A stretch of DNA of 64,000 nucleotides from Sagittula stellata E-37 (GTDB taxonomy: Bacteria > Pseudomonadota > Alphaproteobacteria > Rhodobacterales > Rhodobacteraceae): the NCBI RefSeq assembly GCF_039724765.1, contig NZ_CP155729.1, forward strand, positions 3,357,501-3,421,500, in the 5' to 3' direction. The notes beneath the pieces are model-generated. The model did not search any database and was not told where the DNA came from. It saw nothing but the letters and a program-made list of their open reading frames with translations. Shown in pieces: positions 9,647-18,771 of the stretch (within the stretch, counting starts at the first letter, position 1; every line of letters starts with the position of its first letter). The translations under genes and the position numbers were made by a program.

Positions 9647-10428
9647 CGCGCGCCGCCAAAAGCTGGACCCTGCTGGTCTTTGCCTTCATGTACCTGCCCA
9701 TCGCGGTCATACTGATGTTTTCGCTCAATGCGTCGGACATCATGGCCCTGCCGCTGCGCGGCTTCACGTTCGAATGGTACGACGCCATCCTGCATGACGG
9801 GCGCCTCGGGCAAGGCTTCCTGACGACGCTGAAGACCGCCTTTCCCGTCGCCATCCTCGCCACCCTCTTCGGGGCGCTCGCGGCGCTGGCGCTGACGGTC
9901 TACCCGATGCGCTTGCGCGGCCTGATGGTGGTCATCCTCCTCCTGCCGTTCCTCGTGCCCAAGCTGATCCTCGCAGTCAGCCAGCTCATCCTGCTGAAGG
10001 AGATCAGGCTGGACCGGGGCCTCTGGACGGTGATCGCAGGGCAATCGGTCGTCGTGCTGCCGTTCTGCACGATCATCATCGCCTCCGTCCTGATCCGTAT
10101 CGACCTCCGCCTCATCGACGCCGCCGAGGACCTGGGCGCATCGCGCTTCGAGAGCTTTCGCCGCGTGATCCTGCCCTTGATGCGCAACGGGCTGATGGCC
10201 TCCTGGGTGATCGCTTTCGTCCTGTCCTCCGCCGAATACGTGCTGACCGCCTTCCTGGGCGGTCGCGAACAACCGCTGTCGGTGCTGGTGGCCTCCGACT
10301 TCCGCTTCAACCTTTCCCCCAGTCTCAACGCCCTCGCGGTGCTGATCGTGCTGGGCAACATCGCGCTCGTGGTGCTGGCAGAGACGATCCGCCGCCGCTC
10401 CGGGCGCGCGAACCGAGGACATTCATGA
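9643..10428 (+). CDS. ABC transporter permease (PotC-type)
   Basis: This 261-residue second permease of the importer has six predicted helices. Its EAA-type loop, DAAEDLGASRFESFRRVILPLMRNG, lies at about residues 159-183. It begins within an ATGA overlap with the first permease and ends within an ATGA overlap with the ammonia-lyase gene. This places the transporter and the catabolic enzymes under one translationally coupled transcript. Confidence 0.92.
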   Translation: MTRAAKSWTLLVFAFMYLPIAVILMFSLNASDIMALPLRGFTFEWYDAILHDGRLGQGFLTTLKTAFPVAILATLFGALAALALTVYPMRLRGLMVVILLLPFLVPKLILAVSQLILLKEIRLDRGLWTVIAGQSVVVLPFCTIIIASVLIRIDLRLIDAAEDLGASRFESFRRVILPLMRNGLMASWVIAFVLSSAEYVLTAFLGGREQPLSVLVASDFRFNLSPSLNALAVLIVLGNIALVVLAETIRRRSGRANRGHS

Positions 10429-11651
10429 AATACGCAACGCCCTTCGGCACCTCCGCCGAACTGATCCTGAACCCGCACTTCGACGCAGACGCGCCCTATG
10501 ACTCCACCCAACAGGCGGTGCTGAACGACGCGGCTTTCGCCACCGCCCGCGCCACGATCTCTGCCTGGCCGGGGTACGCGCCGACGCCGCTGCACGCATT
10601 GCCGGGACTGGCGGCAGAGGCCGGCGTCAAAGCGATCCACTACAAGGATGAAAGCACGCGCTTCGGGCTTGGCAGCTTCAAGGCACTTGGCGGCGCCTAC
10701 GCCGTGCTGCGCCTGCTCGTCCGGACCATCGCCGAAAAGAAAGGCGTGGAGGCCACCGTCGCCGAGATCCTGGACGGCGCCCATGACGATGTTGTCAGCG
10801 GCATCACCGTCTGTTGCGCGACCGACGGCAACCATGGCCGGTCCGTCGCCTGGGGCGCGCAGACCTTCGGGTGCCGCTGCGTGATCTTCGTCCATGCCAC
10901 CGTCTCCGAAGGGCGCAAGCGGGCGATCGAGGCCTACGGCGCCGAGGTTCGCCGCTCTGCCGGGAACTACGATGACAGCGTCCGCGAGGCCGACACCACC
11001 GCGCGTGCAGAAGGATGGACCGTCGTCTCGGACACCTCCTACCCCGGCTACACCGAGACCCCAAAGGATGTGATGCAGGGTTACGAGCTCATGGCCGCCG
11101 AAGCCGCAGGGGCGCTGCCCGAACCACCCACCCACGTCTTCATCCAGACCGGCGTCGGCGGCGTGGCAGCGGCTGTGGCGGGACAGCTTCGACGCCGCTA
11201 CGGCACGCAGGCGCCCCGGGTGATCCTTGCCGATCCGGAGAAGTCCGCCTGCTGGCTGGAAACGATGCGCCATGGCGAACCGACGCCGGTGGAAGGAGAT
11301 CTGGACACGCTCATGGCCGGGCTGGCCTGCGGCGAGATTTCCCTGCTGGCGTGGGACGTGCTGAAGCCGCTGGCCTTCGCCACCGTATCGGTGGCCGACG
11401 AGGATGCCGTCGCGCTGATGCGCCGGCTCGCCGATCCCGCCCCCGGAGACCCGGCCATCGTGGCAGGCGAAAGCGCCGTCGCCGGTCTGTCCGCGCTCAT
11501 GGCCGCCGCCGCCCACGGCCCGGCCCGCACCGCCCTCGGGCTGGACGACAACGCCCGCGTATTGATCTTCGGCACCGAAGGCGACACCGACCCCGCGCTT
11601 TATACCGAACTGGTGGGCCGCCCCGCCGATGCCGTCCGGGGCGCCGCATGA
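10425..11651 (+). CDS. dpaL: Diaminopropionate ammonia-lyase (PLP fold type II)
   Basis: The 408-residue PLP enzyme is of the YgeX/DpaL type. It converts D- or L-2,3-diaminopropionate to pyruvate and two ammonia. Lys86 in GLGSFKALGG is the expected Schiff-base lysine. ATDGNHGRSVAWGA is the substrate/cofactor loop, and GVGGVAAAV cradles the phosphate. Related fold-type II lyases (threonine or serine dehydratases, cysteate lyase) share these motifs, so the exact substrate is inferred from overall similarity to DpaL, including the N-terminal PYDSTQQAVL region. It is flanked by transport genes and N-carbamoyl hydrolases, a neighbourhood reminiscent of the ygeWXY-hyuA cluster of E. coli. Confidence 0.85.
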   Translation: MKYATPFGTSAELILNPHFDADAPYDSTQQAVLNDAAFATARATISAWPGYAPTPLHALPGLAAEAGVKAIHYKDESTRFGLGSFKALGGAYAVLRLLVRTIAEKKGVEATVAEILDGAHDDVVSGITVCCATDGNHGRSVAWGAQTFGCRCVIFVHATVSEGRKRAIEAYGAEVRRSAGNYDDSVREADTTARAEGWTVVSDTSYPGYTETPKDVMQGYELMAAEAAGALPEPPTHVFIQTGVGGVAAAVAGQLRRRYGTQAPRVILADPEKSACWLETMRHGEPTPVEGDLDTLMAGLACGEISLLAWDVLKPLAFATVSVADEDAVALMRRLADPAPGDPAIVAGESAVAGLSALMAAAAHGPARTALGLDDNARVLIFGTEGDTDPALYTELVGRPADAVRGAA

Positions 11652-12883
11652 TCGACCTGGACCGCCTCATCGCGCGTATCGAACAACTCGGCCAGGTCGG
11701 CGCCCTGCCCGGCGGCGGGTGCAAGCGCCTCGCCCTTACGCCGGAGGACGCCGCCGGCCGCGCGCTGGTCACCGGGTGGTTCCGCGATCTGGGACTGGAC
11801 GTGACCACCGACGTGATCGGCAACACATGGGCCATCCGCCCCGGCCCTGGCGACCTGCCGCCCGTGGTCATGGGTTCGCACATCGACACCGTGGCGACCG
11901 GCGGGCTTTACGATGGCACCCTGGGTGTGCTCGCGGGGCTGGAGGTGATCGAAAGCGCCATCGAGGCGGGCGTCGAAACGGATCATCCGCTGGCCGTCGC
12001 CTTCTTCACCAACGAGGAAGGCGCCCGCTTTGCCCCCGACATGATGGGCTCCGGCGTGGCGGCGGGTGCGCTGCCGCTCGACGCGATGCTGGCCAGTCGC
12101 GGCATCGACGACGCCACCGTTGACGAGGCGCTCACCGCCATCGGGGCGCGCGGAGACGCGCCGGTCGGCGCGCTGTCCCCGGCGGCCTACCTCGAACTGC
12201 ACATCGAACAGGGCCCCGTGCTGGAGAGCGAAGGGGTGCAGATTGGGGTCGTGACGGGCGTGCAGGGCATCTCGTGGACCGAGTTCACGGTCAAGGGCCG
12301 CTCGGCGCATGCGGGCACGACCCCCATGCTGATGCGCCGCGACGCAGGCCACGTGGCCGCCGCCATCGCGATGGAGGCCCGCGCCATCGCCACCGACTTC
12401 GGCCCGCCGCAGGTGGCCACCGTGGGCCGCATGTCGCTGTCTCCGGACCTCGTCAACGTCGTGCCCGAACGCGCCACGCTGACCGTCGACCTTCGCAACA
12501 CCGACGAAACCCGGCTGGCAGGGGCTGAGGCGCGGCTCTTCGCATTCGCCGAGGCCGCCGCCCGCGACGAGGGATGCACACTGACCCGCCGTTCGCTGGC
12601 CCGGTTCGAACCCGTCGCCTTCGACGCAAAGCTGGTGGACGACATCGCCACCGCCGCCGACCGACTGGGCTACAGCCACCGCCGGATGCCCTCCGGCGCC
12701 GGGCACGACGCGCAGATGTTCGCGCCGTTCTGCCCCTCCGCCATGATCTTCGTCCCCTCGCGGGACGGCATCAGTCACAACATCGAGGAATACACCGCGC
12801 CCGAAGACCTGGAGCGCGGCGCACGGCTTCTGGCCGACGTCGCGCTTGCCCGGGCCGGATGCAGGAAAGGACCCCGCGCATGA
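11648..12883 (+). CDS. M20-family N-carbamoyl-L-amino-acid hydrolase / allantoate amidohydrolase-like
   Basis: The 411-residue zinc amidase is of the M20 carbamoylase family (HyuC/AllC/beta-ureidopropionase-like). It hydrolyses an N-carbamoyl group to give the free amino acid, CO2 and ammonia. The metal ligands are visible: His in MGSHIDTV, Asp in GLYDGTLG, Glu in FTNEEGARF, His in ELHIEQGP and His in GISHNIEEY. The dimerisation (lid) domain lies roughly at residues 210-330. It overlaps dpaL and the next gene by four bases each, so it is tightly co-translated. Whether it cleaves carbamoyl-amino acids, ureido acids or allantoate cannot be decided from sequence alone. Confidence 0.87.
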   Translation: MIDLDRLIARIEQLGQVGALPGGGCKRLALTPEDAAGRALVTGWFRDLGLDVTTDVIGNTWAIRPGPGDLPPVVMGSHIDTVATGGLYDGTLGVLAGLEVIESAIEAGVETDHPLAVAFFTNEEGARFAPDMMGSGVAAGALPLDAMLASRGIDDATVDEALTAIGARGDAPVGALSPAAYLELHIEQGPVLESEGVQIGVVTGVQGISWTEFTVKGRSAHAGTTPMLMRRDAGHVAAAIAMEARAIATDFGPPQVATVGRMSLSPDLVNVVPERATLTVDLRNTDETRLAGAEARLFAFAEAAARDEGCTLTRRSLARFEPVAFDAKLVDDIATAADRLGYSHRRMPSGAGHDAQMFAPFCPSAMIFVPSRDGISHNIEEYTAPEDLERGARLLADVALARAGCRKGPRA

Positions 12884-13872
12884 GCCGCAAGATCGTCGCC
12901 GCCACCGCCCAGCTTGGCCCCATCGCCCGGGACGAATCGCGCACCTCCGCCGTCGCGCGCATGATCGCCCTGATGCGGACCGCACATGACCGCGGCGCGC
13001 GGCTGGTGGTGTTCCCGGAACTGGCGCTGACAACCTTCTTCCCGCGCTGGCTCCTCGAAGGGCACGATCTGGACAGGTTCTACGAGACCGAGATGCCCAG
13101 CCCCGAAACCCTGCCCCTGTTCGACGCCGCGCGCGAGATGGGCATAGGCTTCTACCTCGGCTTTGCGGAACTCCTGTTGGACGGCGAAAGGGAGCGCCGC
13201 TTCAACACCTCGATCTTCGTGACGCCGGAGGGGCGGATCGCGGGCAAGTACCGCAAGGTCCACCTGCCAGGCCACTACAACCACGAAGACTGGCGCGCCT
13301 TCCAGCACCTCGAAAAGCGGTACTTCGAACACGGCGACCTCGGGTTCCCGGTGTTCGAGGCGATGGGCGGCACAATGGGCATGTGCCTGTGCAACGACCG
13401 GCGCTGGCCCGAGACGTTTCGCGTTCTCGGCCTGCGCGGGGCCGAACTCGTCATGCTGGGCTACAACACCCCGCAGCACTACCCGCAGGCCCCCGAACAC
13501 GACCACCTTCAGGACTTCCACAACCACCTGTCGATGCAGCACGGCGCCTATGCCAACGGCGCATGGGTGATCGGCACGGCCAAGGCCGGGCTGGAGGAAG
13601 GCTGCGAGCTGATCGGCGGTTCCTGCATCATCGCGCCCACCGGCGAGATCGTCGCCCGCACGCAGGGCCGGGGCGACGAGGTGGCGGTGGCCGAGATCGA
13701 CCTCGACCGGTGCCGCGAACTGCGGGAGAACGTGTTCAACTTCGCCCTCCACCGCGAGCCGGGCGACTACGGCCCGATCTGCGAGGGCGCGGACATCCGC
13801 GAACGCACCCGCGCAGAAACAACCCGCAACAGCCATTTCAGCGACACGGCGGCGCCCACGGCATCCGACTGA
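12880..13872 (+). CDS. Carbon-nitrogen hydrolase, N-carbamoyl-D-amino-acid hydrolase-like
   Basis: This 330-residue nitrilase-superfamily amidase has the catalytic set Glu47 (FPELAL), Lys126 (KYRKVHLPG), Glu145 and Cys171 (CLCNDRRWPE). The NDRRWPE context after the nucleophile is characteristic of D-carbamoylases (D-N-carbamoylase, about 304 residues). The protein is about 25 residues longer at the C-terminus (GYGPICEG...). It is last in the seven-gene operon, beside an L-type M20 carbamoylase. The operon therefore seems equipped for both stereochemistries, or for two different carbamoyl substrates. Confidence 0.88.
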   Translation: MSRKIVAATAQLGPIARDESRTSAVARMIALMRTAHDRGARLVVFPELALTTFFPRWLLEGHDLDRFYETEMPSPETLPLFDAAREMGIGFYLGFAELLLDGERERRFNTSIFVTPEGRIAGKYRKVHLPGHYNHEDWRAFQHLEKRYFEHGDLGFPVFEAMGGTMGMCLCNDRRWPETFRVLGLRGAELVMLGYNTPQHYPQAPEHDHLQDFHNHLSMQHGAYANGAWVIGTAKAGLEEGCELIGGSCIIAPTGEIVARTQGRGDEVAVAEIDLDRCRELRENVFNFALHREPGDYGPICEGADIRERTRAETTRNSHFSDTAAPTASD

Positions 13873-14180
13873 ATGTGCCCGGGAAGCGCGCGCCGCTGTG
13901 TCCTATGGGCCGTGGCGCACGCCACCGCCTGCGCCGGTCGGGCCGAATGCGCGCGCCGCGACGGCCCCGGGTTTGCGCAGATGGGGTAAGCCCATTGTTG
14001 CCCCGATCGTGCGCAGCCCGCCATCGGCTGACACGCCGCGACGCAGTTCCCGTTTGACAAAACAGCGTTTTGAACCACCTGCTGAGCATGTCGAACAGAG
14101 AGCGGTCCACGCCGGATCATGGGTGCGTCCGATGCATCTGCCCTGACCGGCCGTGTCCGACCAGACCCAGAAGGAGCCTC
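13873..14180. other. 308-base gap without a recognisable gene
   Basis: I see no convincing coding frame. A short inverted repeat (CAAAAC-AGC-GTTTTG, 14058-14072) lies about 110 bases before the next gene, with a TTGACA just overlapping its left arm (14055-14060). It may belong to the promoter of the small membrane-protein gene at 14181. Confidence 0.4.
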
Positions 14181-14435
14181 ATGGACGCACAAGTGATCGC
14201 CATTGTCATCGTCTTGCCGTTCGCACTCGCTTTCGTCTACGCGGGTGTCCACGAATACATGCGCTTCAAGTCGGATGGGCGCCAGAACTACGGTCTCGTC
14301 TACGACGAAGAGACGGGGACCACCCACATCACCGGCATCGCCGACCACGAAGAATCGTTCGACCCGGACGAATTCGACCCCAACGGCTACAGGGATCTGG
14401 ACATCCGCAGACAGCCCGAGGACGCCAAGTCCTGA
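14181..14435 (+). CDS. Small single-pass membrane protein of unknown function
   Basis: The 84-residue protein has an N-terminal membrane segment (about residues 4-25, IAIVIVLPFALAFVYAG) and an acidic C-terminal half rich in Asp and Glu. AAGGAG lies 6 bases before the ATG and fixes the start; longer upstream readings lack a ribosome site. It appears to be a stand-alone gene. I recognise no catalytic motif. The charged, probably cytoplasmic tail could mediate protein contact, but no function is claimed. Confidence 0.72.
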   Translation: MDAQVIAIVIVLPFALAFVYAGVHEYMRFKSDGRQNYGLVYDEETGTTHITGIADHEESFDPDEFDPNGYRDLDIRRQPEDAKS

Positions 14436-14673
14436 ACGACCGGAAGGCCAAGGCCTGCGGCATGCCCGACACGGCTTTCATGTCGCGTCGCTCCTGCGCT
14501 CTGCCTGCCGGATTCTCGTGGGCCAGTCCGTAAAGACAGAACATCGGGACCAATGGCCGCCGACCGGGCTTTCCGAGCACAAACGGACATGTCGCACGTC
14601 GCCACTTTCCCCGCGTGCCGAATATCCTCTATCCTGAATTCGTCAATAAATCGAACCCGTTCAGGAGACCCCC

Positions 14674-15069
14674 TTGGCCAAAGCCATCCACAGCATGATC
14701 CGAGTCCTCGACGAGGAACGCTCTGTCACGTTCTACCGCAAGGCCTTTGGCCTGGACGTCGCCGACAGGCTGGATTTCCCGGAGTTCACGCTCGTCTACC
14801 TGAGCAACGACGAAACCGGCTTCGAAGTCGAACTGACCGTCAACAAGGGCCGGACCGAACCTTACTATCTGGGCGATGGCTACGGCCACCTCGCGGTGTC
14901 GGTCTCCGACCTCGACGCCGAACATGCCCGCTTCGAGGCCGAGGGCCTATCCCCCCGAAAACTGGTCGAATTCGCGCCGGCCGGTGAACTGGTTGGCCGC
15001 TTCTTCTTCGTCGCCGATCCCGACGGATACCAGATCGAGGTGCTCGAACGCTCGGGGCGCTTCACGTGA
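14674..15069 (+). CDS. gloA: Lactoylglutathione lyase (glyoxalase I), VOC family
   Basis: The 131-residue VOC protein isomerises the methylglyoxal-glutathione hemithioacetal to S-lactoylglutathione. All four metal ligands expected from E. coli GloA are present: His in AIHSM near the N-terminus, Glu in FEVELTVN, His in GYGHLAVSV and Glu in GYQIEVLE. The start codon is TTG, supported by AGGAG a few bases upstream; the first ATG lies inside the first strand and would remove the His ligand. The short length without an insertion fits the Ni-type bacterial enzyme. Confidence 0.9.
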   Translation: MAKAIHSMIRVLDEERSVTFYRKAFGLDVADRLDFPEFTLVYLSNDETGFEVELTVNKGRTEPYYLGDGYGHLAVSVSDLDAEHARFEAEGLSPRKLVEFAPAGELVGRFFFVADPDGYQIEVLERSGRFT

Positions 15070-15479
15070 CGCCCTGAACCGGATTCTCGTGGGCGGGGCG
15101 CCGCAAGAGCGCCAACAACACCCCCGTGCGGCGTGACCCTGGCAGTTGCTGGCCAGCGCCGCTGCCGCCTTTGTCGTCGCCGCGCCGGATGTAACGGCGC
15201 GGGGTGAGAGTCCTACATCCTCCATCGACGACGGCTGGCAACGCGACCGGGTGAATATGCTACACGGCATGGCGGAAATCGCGTTCTTCCCGCGTATCCC
15301 GCGCCATCTGGCAACCGCTGACGCGCCTCCACCTCCCGCACGTTTCGGTATGCCAGGGGCAAGCCAAACGCCCCTTCCGCTCCAAACCACGACGCTGCAA
15401 GGCGCGCGTGGCTCCCGCGACAGAAAACCGATCCCGGCGATTGACGCGGGCCGTGGCGGATGCAAGTGTCCACGCACAA

Positions 15480-15560
15480 GCGACGGGGGCGCTCGGGAAA
15501 CCGGGCTGAGACGTACCCTTCGAACCTGAACCGGATAATGCCGGCGGAGGGAGGCGCAGC
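15480..15560 (+). promoter_or_regulatory. TPP riboswitch (THI element)
   Basis: The conserved aptamer core is plain: CTGAGA at 15506-15511, ACCCTT at 15515-15520, GAACCTGA at 15522-15529, CCGGATAATGCCGGCG at 15531-15546 and the closing GAGGGA at 15547-15552, with GGGGGCGC at the 5' arm. It binds thiamine pyrophosphate and represses the thiamine salvage genes that begin at 15627. No U-tract terminator is visible between the aptamer and the start codon. This favours translational control through the hairpin at 15598-15621. Confidence 0.95.
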
Positions 15561-15597
15561 GGAACGTCCGGGCTTTGCCCTGTCCTTCGTCGTTGTC

Positions 15598-15621
15598 TTT
15601 CCTGCCGTCCGGCAAAGGAGG
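15598..15621 (+). promoter_or_regulatory. Hairpin masking the thiM ribosome-binding site
   Basis: GCCG (15604-15607) pairs with CGGC (15610-15613). The flanking TCCT (15600-15603) can pair with the AGGA of the AAAGGAGG ribosome site (15614-15621) across a two-base bulge. The thiM ATG is 5 bases further on. I infer that this is the expression platform of the upstream TPP aptamer. Confidence 0.5.
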
Positions 15622-15626
15622 ACACG

Positions 15627-16415
15627 ATGCAGACGCCGGACAGATCCCTCGACCAGATGCGTGACACCGCACCGCTGGTGCAGAACATCACCAACTTTGT
15701 CGCGATGAACGTCATGGCAAACGCCATGCTCGCCGCCGGGGCATCGCCCGCGATGGTGCATGCCCGAGAGGAAGCGGCAGAGTTCGCGGGCCTCGCCATT
15801 GCCCTGACCGTCAACATCGGCACCCTGTCGCCGGACTGGGCCGGGGCCATGACGGACGCCGCAGCGGCGGCCAACGACCACGGCAAACCCTGGGTGCTCG
15901 ACCCGGTCGCAGTGGGGGCGACGACCTACCGGCAGACAGTCGCGGCACAGCTGCTGGCACTCAATCCCACGGTCATCCGGGGCAACGCGTCCGAGATCAT
16001 CGCCCTGGCCGGAAAAGACGCATCCGGCAAAGGCGTCGATGCGGGCGACGCGGTGTCGGTGGCCACCGACGCGGCCGCCGTTCTCGCGCGCCGGACCGGC
16101 GGTGTGGTGGCCGTGACGGGGCAGACGGACCTCGTGACCGACGGCACCCGCTTCGCCGAAGTGCAGAACGGCCACCCGCTCATGCCGCGCGTCACGGCGC
16201 TGGGGTGTTCCCTGACCGGCATCGTCGGTGCCTTCGTCGCCGGTCAGGACCCGTTCGAGGCGACCGTGGCGGCGCTCGCCTTCTACGGTCTCGCCGGAGA
16301 GCGGGCGGCAAACGGGGCAAAGGGGCCGGGCTCGTTCCAGGTGGCCTTCCTCGACGCGCTCTACACGCTCGACGGGCATGACCTGGCGCGGGGCGCACGG
16401 ATTGTCCTGTCATGA
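15627..16415 (+). CDS. thiM: Hydroxyethylthiazole kinase ThiM
   Basis: The 262-residue enzyme phosphorylates 4-methyl-5-(2-hydroxyethyl)thiazole in thiamine salvage. Family signatures are PLVQNITNFVAMNVMANAML near the N-terminus, VLDPVAVGAT, IRGNASEI and TALGCSLTGIVGAF, which holds the active-site Cys. A strong AAAGGAGG precedes the ATG and lies within the regulatory hairpin of the TPP riboswitch. It overlaps thiE by four bases. Confidence 0.96.
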   Translation: MQTPDRSLDQMRDTAPLVQNITNFVAMNVMANAMLAAGASPAMVHAREEAAEFAGLAIALTVNIGTLSPDWAGAMTDAAAAANDHGKPWVLDPVAVGATTYRQTVAAQLLALNPTVIRGNASEIIALAGKDASGKGVDAGDAVSVATDAAAVLARRTGGVVAVTGQTDLVTDGTRFAEVQNGHPLMPRVTALGCSLTGIVGAFVAGQDPFEATVAALAFYGLAGERAANGAKGPGSFQVAFLDALYTLDGHDLARGARIVLS

Positions 16416-17023
16416 TCCCGCCACTGTGTTTCGTCACCGAGGCCTCGGCCCCCGCGCCGGTTCCCGACCAGGCAACCGCCGCCGCGCGCGGCGGCGCGGG
16501 CTGGGTCCAGTTGCGCGACAAGACCTCCTCTGACGCCGATCTCATCCCCCTCGCCCAAAGGGTGATCGCCAGCCTTGCCCCGCTCGGTGCCCGCCTGATT
16601 GTCAACGACAGGGTGGATGTGGCCATCGCCGCAGGTGCCTACGGGCTGCACATCGGTCAGGGCGACGGCGACCCCGCCGCGATCCGGGCCCGCATCGGGC
16701 CGGACATGTTCCTCGGCCTGTCGATTGAGCACGCGGACCAACTGGCGGCCGTACCGAAGGGCGTCGATTACCTGGGCGTGGGGCCAGTCTACGCCACCGG
16801 ATCGAAACCCGATCACGCAGCCCCCATCGGCCTCGACGGCTTTGCCCAGATCGCCGCCCGGACCGCGCTGCCTTGCCTCGCCATCGGCGGCCTGACCACC
16901 CGCGATGCTGCCGCCCTGAAGGCGTCGGGCGGCGCCGGCATGGCCGTCGTCTCGGCCATATCCCGCGCAGCCGACATGACTGGGGCGGCCCGCGCGCTGT
17001 GCGACTCATGGAGGACCGCATGA
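16412..17023 (+). CDS. thiE: Thiamine-phosphate synthase ThiE
   Basis: The 203-residue TIM-barrel enzyme joins HMP-pyrophosphate and thiazole phosphate to make thiamine phosphate. Signatures are WVQLRDKTSS (pyrophosphate and Mg site), LIVNDRVDVA, GLHIGQGD, YLGVGPVYATGSKPDHA and the phosphate loop AIGGLTTRDA. ATGA overlaps at both ends couple it to thiM and thiD. The order kinase-synthase-kinase is a complete salvage route for thiazole and HMP. Confidence 0.95.
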   Translation: MIPPLCFVTEASAPAPVPDQATAAARGGAGWVQLRDKTSSDADLIPLAQRVIASLAPLGARLIVNDRVDVAIAAGAYGLHIGQGDGDPAAIRARIGPDMFLGLSIEHADQLAAVPKGVDYLGVGPVYATGSKPDHAAPIGLDGFAQIAARTALPCLAIGGLTTRDAAALKASGGAGMAVVSAISRAADMTGAARALCDSWRTA

Positions 17024-17820
17024 TCCCCAACATCCTCTCCATCGCCGGGTCGGACCCGTCCGGCGGCGCCGGCATCCAGGCCGATATCAAGGCGATCTCT
17101 GCCATGGGCGGCTATGCCATGACCGCCATCACCGCATTGACCGTGCAGAACACGCGGGGCGTCAGCGGTGTCAGCCTGTGCGACACCGGGCTGATCGCCG
17201 ACCAGATCGCCGCGATCCGGGCGGACATCGACATTCACGCGGTCAAGATCGGGATGCTTGGCGACGCCGCCATCATCGAGACCGTGACCCGTGGCATCGA
17301 CGGGCTGCAGTGCCCCGTCGTGCTGGACCCGGTGATGGTCGCCAAAGGCGGGGACCGCCTTCTTGGGGAACTGGCGGTCGACGCCCTGCGCGCCATGCTG
17401 CCCTGGGCCACGGTCATCACGCCCAACCTGCCCGAAGCCGCCGATCTGCTGGACTGGCCCGAAGCCACGACCCGGTCCGAAATGGTCGCGCATGCCCGCG
17501 CCCTTCTGGACTTCGGGCCGCGCGCCGTCCTTCTGAAAGGCGGCCACATGACCGGCGACCGCAGCCCGGACCTGCTGGCCACCCGCGAGGGCGAAACCTG
17601 GTTCGACGCACCGCGCAGTCCGACCCGCAACACCCATGGCACCGGCTGCACCTATGCCTCTGCCATTGCAACCGGGCTTGGCGCGGGGCTGCCGCTCGAC
17701 CGGGCGGCGGCACGGGCCAAACGCTACATCGGGGCGGCCATCGCGTCGGCGGACAAGCTCCGTGTCGGCGCCGGCCACGGCCCGGTCAATCACTTTCACC
17801 AGATGGACACACCGACATGA
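17020..17820 (+). CDS. thiD: Hydroxymethylpyrimidine/phosphomethylpyrimidine kinase ThiD
   Basis: The 266-residue ribokinase-fold enzyme phosphorylates HMP and HMP phosphate. SDPSGGAGIQADIK is the N-terminal substrate signature. NTHGTGCTYASAIA carries the anion hole and catalytic base region. I use the ATG in the ATGA overlap with thiE, because a GAGGA lies 4 bases upstream. An in-frame ATG 12 bases earlier is possible. It overlaps tenA by four bases. Confidence 0.95.
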   Translation: MIPNILSIAGSDPSGGAGIQADIKAISAMGGYAMTAITALTVQNTRGVSGVSLCDTGLIADQIAAIRADIDIHAVKIGMLGDAAIIETVTRGIDGLQCPVVLDPVMVAKGGDRLLGELAVDALRAMLPWATVITPNLPEAADLLDWPEATTRSEMVAHARALLDFGPRAVLLKGGHMTGDRSPDLLATREGETWFDAPRSPTRNTHGTGCTYASAIATGLGAGLPLDRAAARAKRYIGAAIASADKLRVGAGHGPVNHFHQMDTPT

Positions 17821-18527
17821 CCTTCACAGACGACCTTGCCGCCCAGACTCAAACGCTCCGGACCCGGATTCACGAGATGCCCTTCAACACGGACATGGCG
17901 ACCGGCCAGCTGCGCCGCGACGTCTTCCAGGGCTACATCGTGCAGGACGCGCTCTACCTCGAAGGGTTCGCGAGGGCGCTGTCGCTTGCCGCCGCACGCG
18001 CACCCGATCCCGCCACGGTGGCGCAACTGGCAAACGCGGCCGCCGGGGCCATCGCGGTCGAACGGGAACTCCACACGCATTACATGGACCGTTTCGGCGT
18101 GTCGGAGACGATGCTGGCGGCAATGGCGCCCTCCGCCGCCTGCGACCACTACGTGTCCTTCCTGCTGCGCACCTCTGCCCTCGGTCCGTTCGACGAGGCG
18201 GTGGCCGCCCTCCTGCCCTGCTTCTGGATCTATCGCGACGTCGGCCACGACATCGCTGCGCGAAGCGCGCCGGACAATCCGTATGCCGCGTGGATCGACA
18301 CCTACTCGGGCGAGGCCTTCGACGAAAGCGTGGCACGGATGCTGGATCTGACCGACCGCCTGGGCGCAGAAGCGGACGGCCTCGCAAGGCTACGCATGTC
18401 GGCGGCCTTCGAACGGGCCTGCTGGCACGAATGGCGGTTCTGGGACAGCGCCTACCGGATGGAAAGCTGGATGCGGCCCGAAGACAGCCTGGCGCGCGAT
18501 AGCCGGGCCCCTGCGCCGACGGCCTGA
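17817..18527 (+). CDS. tenA: Thiaminase II / aminopyrimidine aminohydrolase TenA
   Basis: The 236-residue helical enzyme releases HMP from degraded thiamine or from aminopyrimidines, feeding ThiD. The positions match the B. subtilis enzyme closely: Cys135 in LLPCFWIYRDVG is the nucleophile, Glu205 in ACWHEWRFWD is the acid/base, and Asp44 lies in YIVQDALYL. It is the last gene of the TPP-regulated salvage operon and converges with ychF. Confidence 0.95.
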   Translation: MTFTDDLAAQTQTLRTRIHEMPFNTDMATGQLRRDVFQGYIVQDALYLEGFARALSLAAARAPDPATVAQLANAAAGAIAVERELHTHYMDRFGVSETMLAAMAPSAACDHYVSFLLRTSALGPFDEAVAALLPCFWIYRDVGHDIAARSAPDNPYAAWIDTYSGEAFDESVARMLDLTDRLGAEADGLARLRMSAAFERACWHEWRFWDSAYRMESWMRPEDSLARDSRAPAPTA

Positions 18528-18737
18528 CGGCCCGTCGCGCGGCATTGGTCGAGGATCCCTGCCGATGGCCGGCGACGGCGTGCCGGCTGGGGACTCACCG
18601 ACGGCGGCAGCGGCCAGACCAGGCGGCCCGCCCCGCAAAATCGGCGTCGAGGACGAAGACACCGTCAACGGCTTCGCCGTCGCGGGCGGCGTCTTCTCGG
18701 CCCAAGACCGCGCCCTTTGGGTCCGACTGAAAGCGCC

Positions 18738-18761
18738 AGGGCCGGACACAGGCCCGGCCCT
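18738..18761 (-). terminator. Possible terminator downstream of ychF
   Basis: A perfect 8-bp GC stem (18738-18745 with 18754-18761) around an 8-base loop lies 11 bases after the ychF stop on the minus strand. The tract beyond it (GGCGCTTTC) is poor in T, so termination may be weak. Confidence 0.5.
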
Positions 18762-18771
18762 CCGCGCGATC

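Noticed and set aside
9900..11516. 538-residue minus-strand frame across the permease and ammonia-lyase genes
   Set aside because: No domain or ribosome site is visible, and it lies antisense to two unambiguous genes with family motifs.
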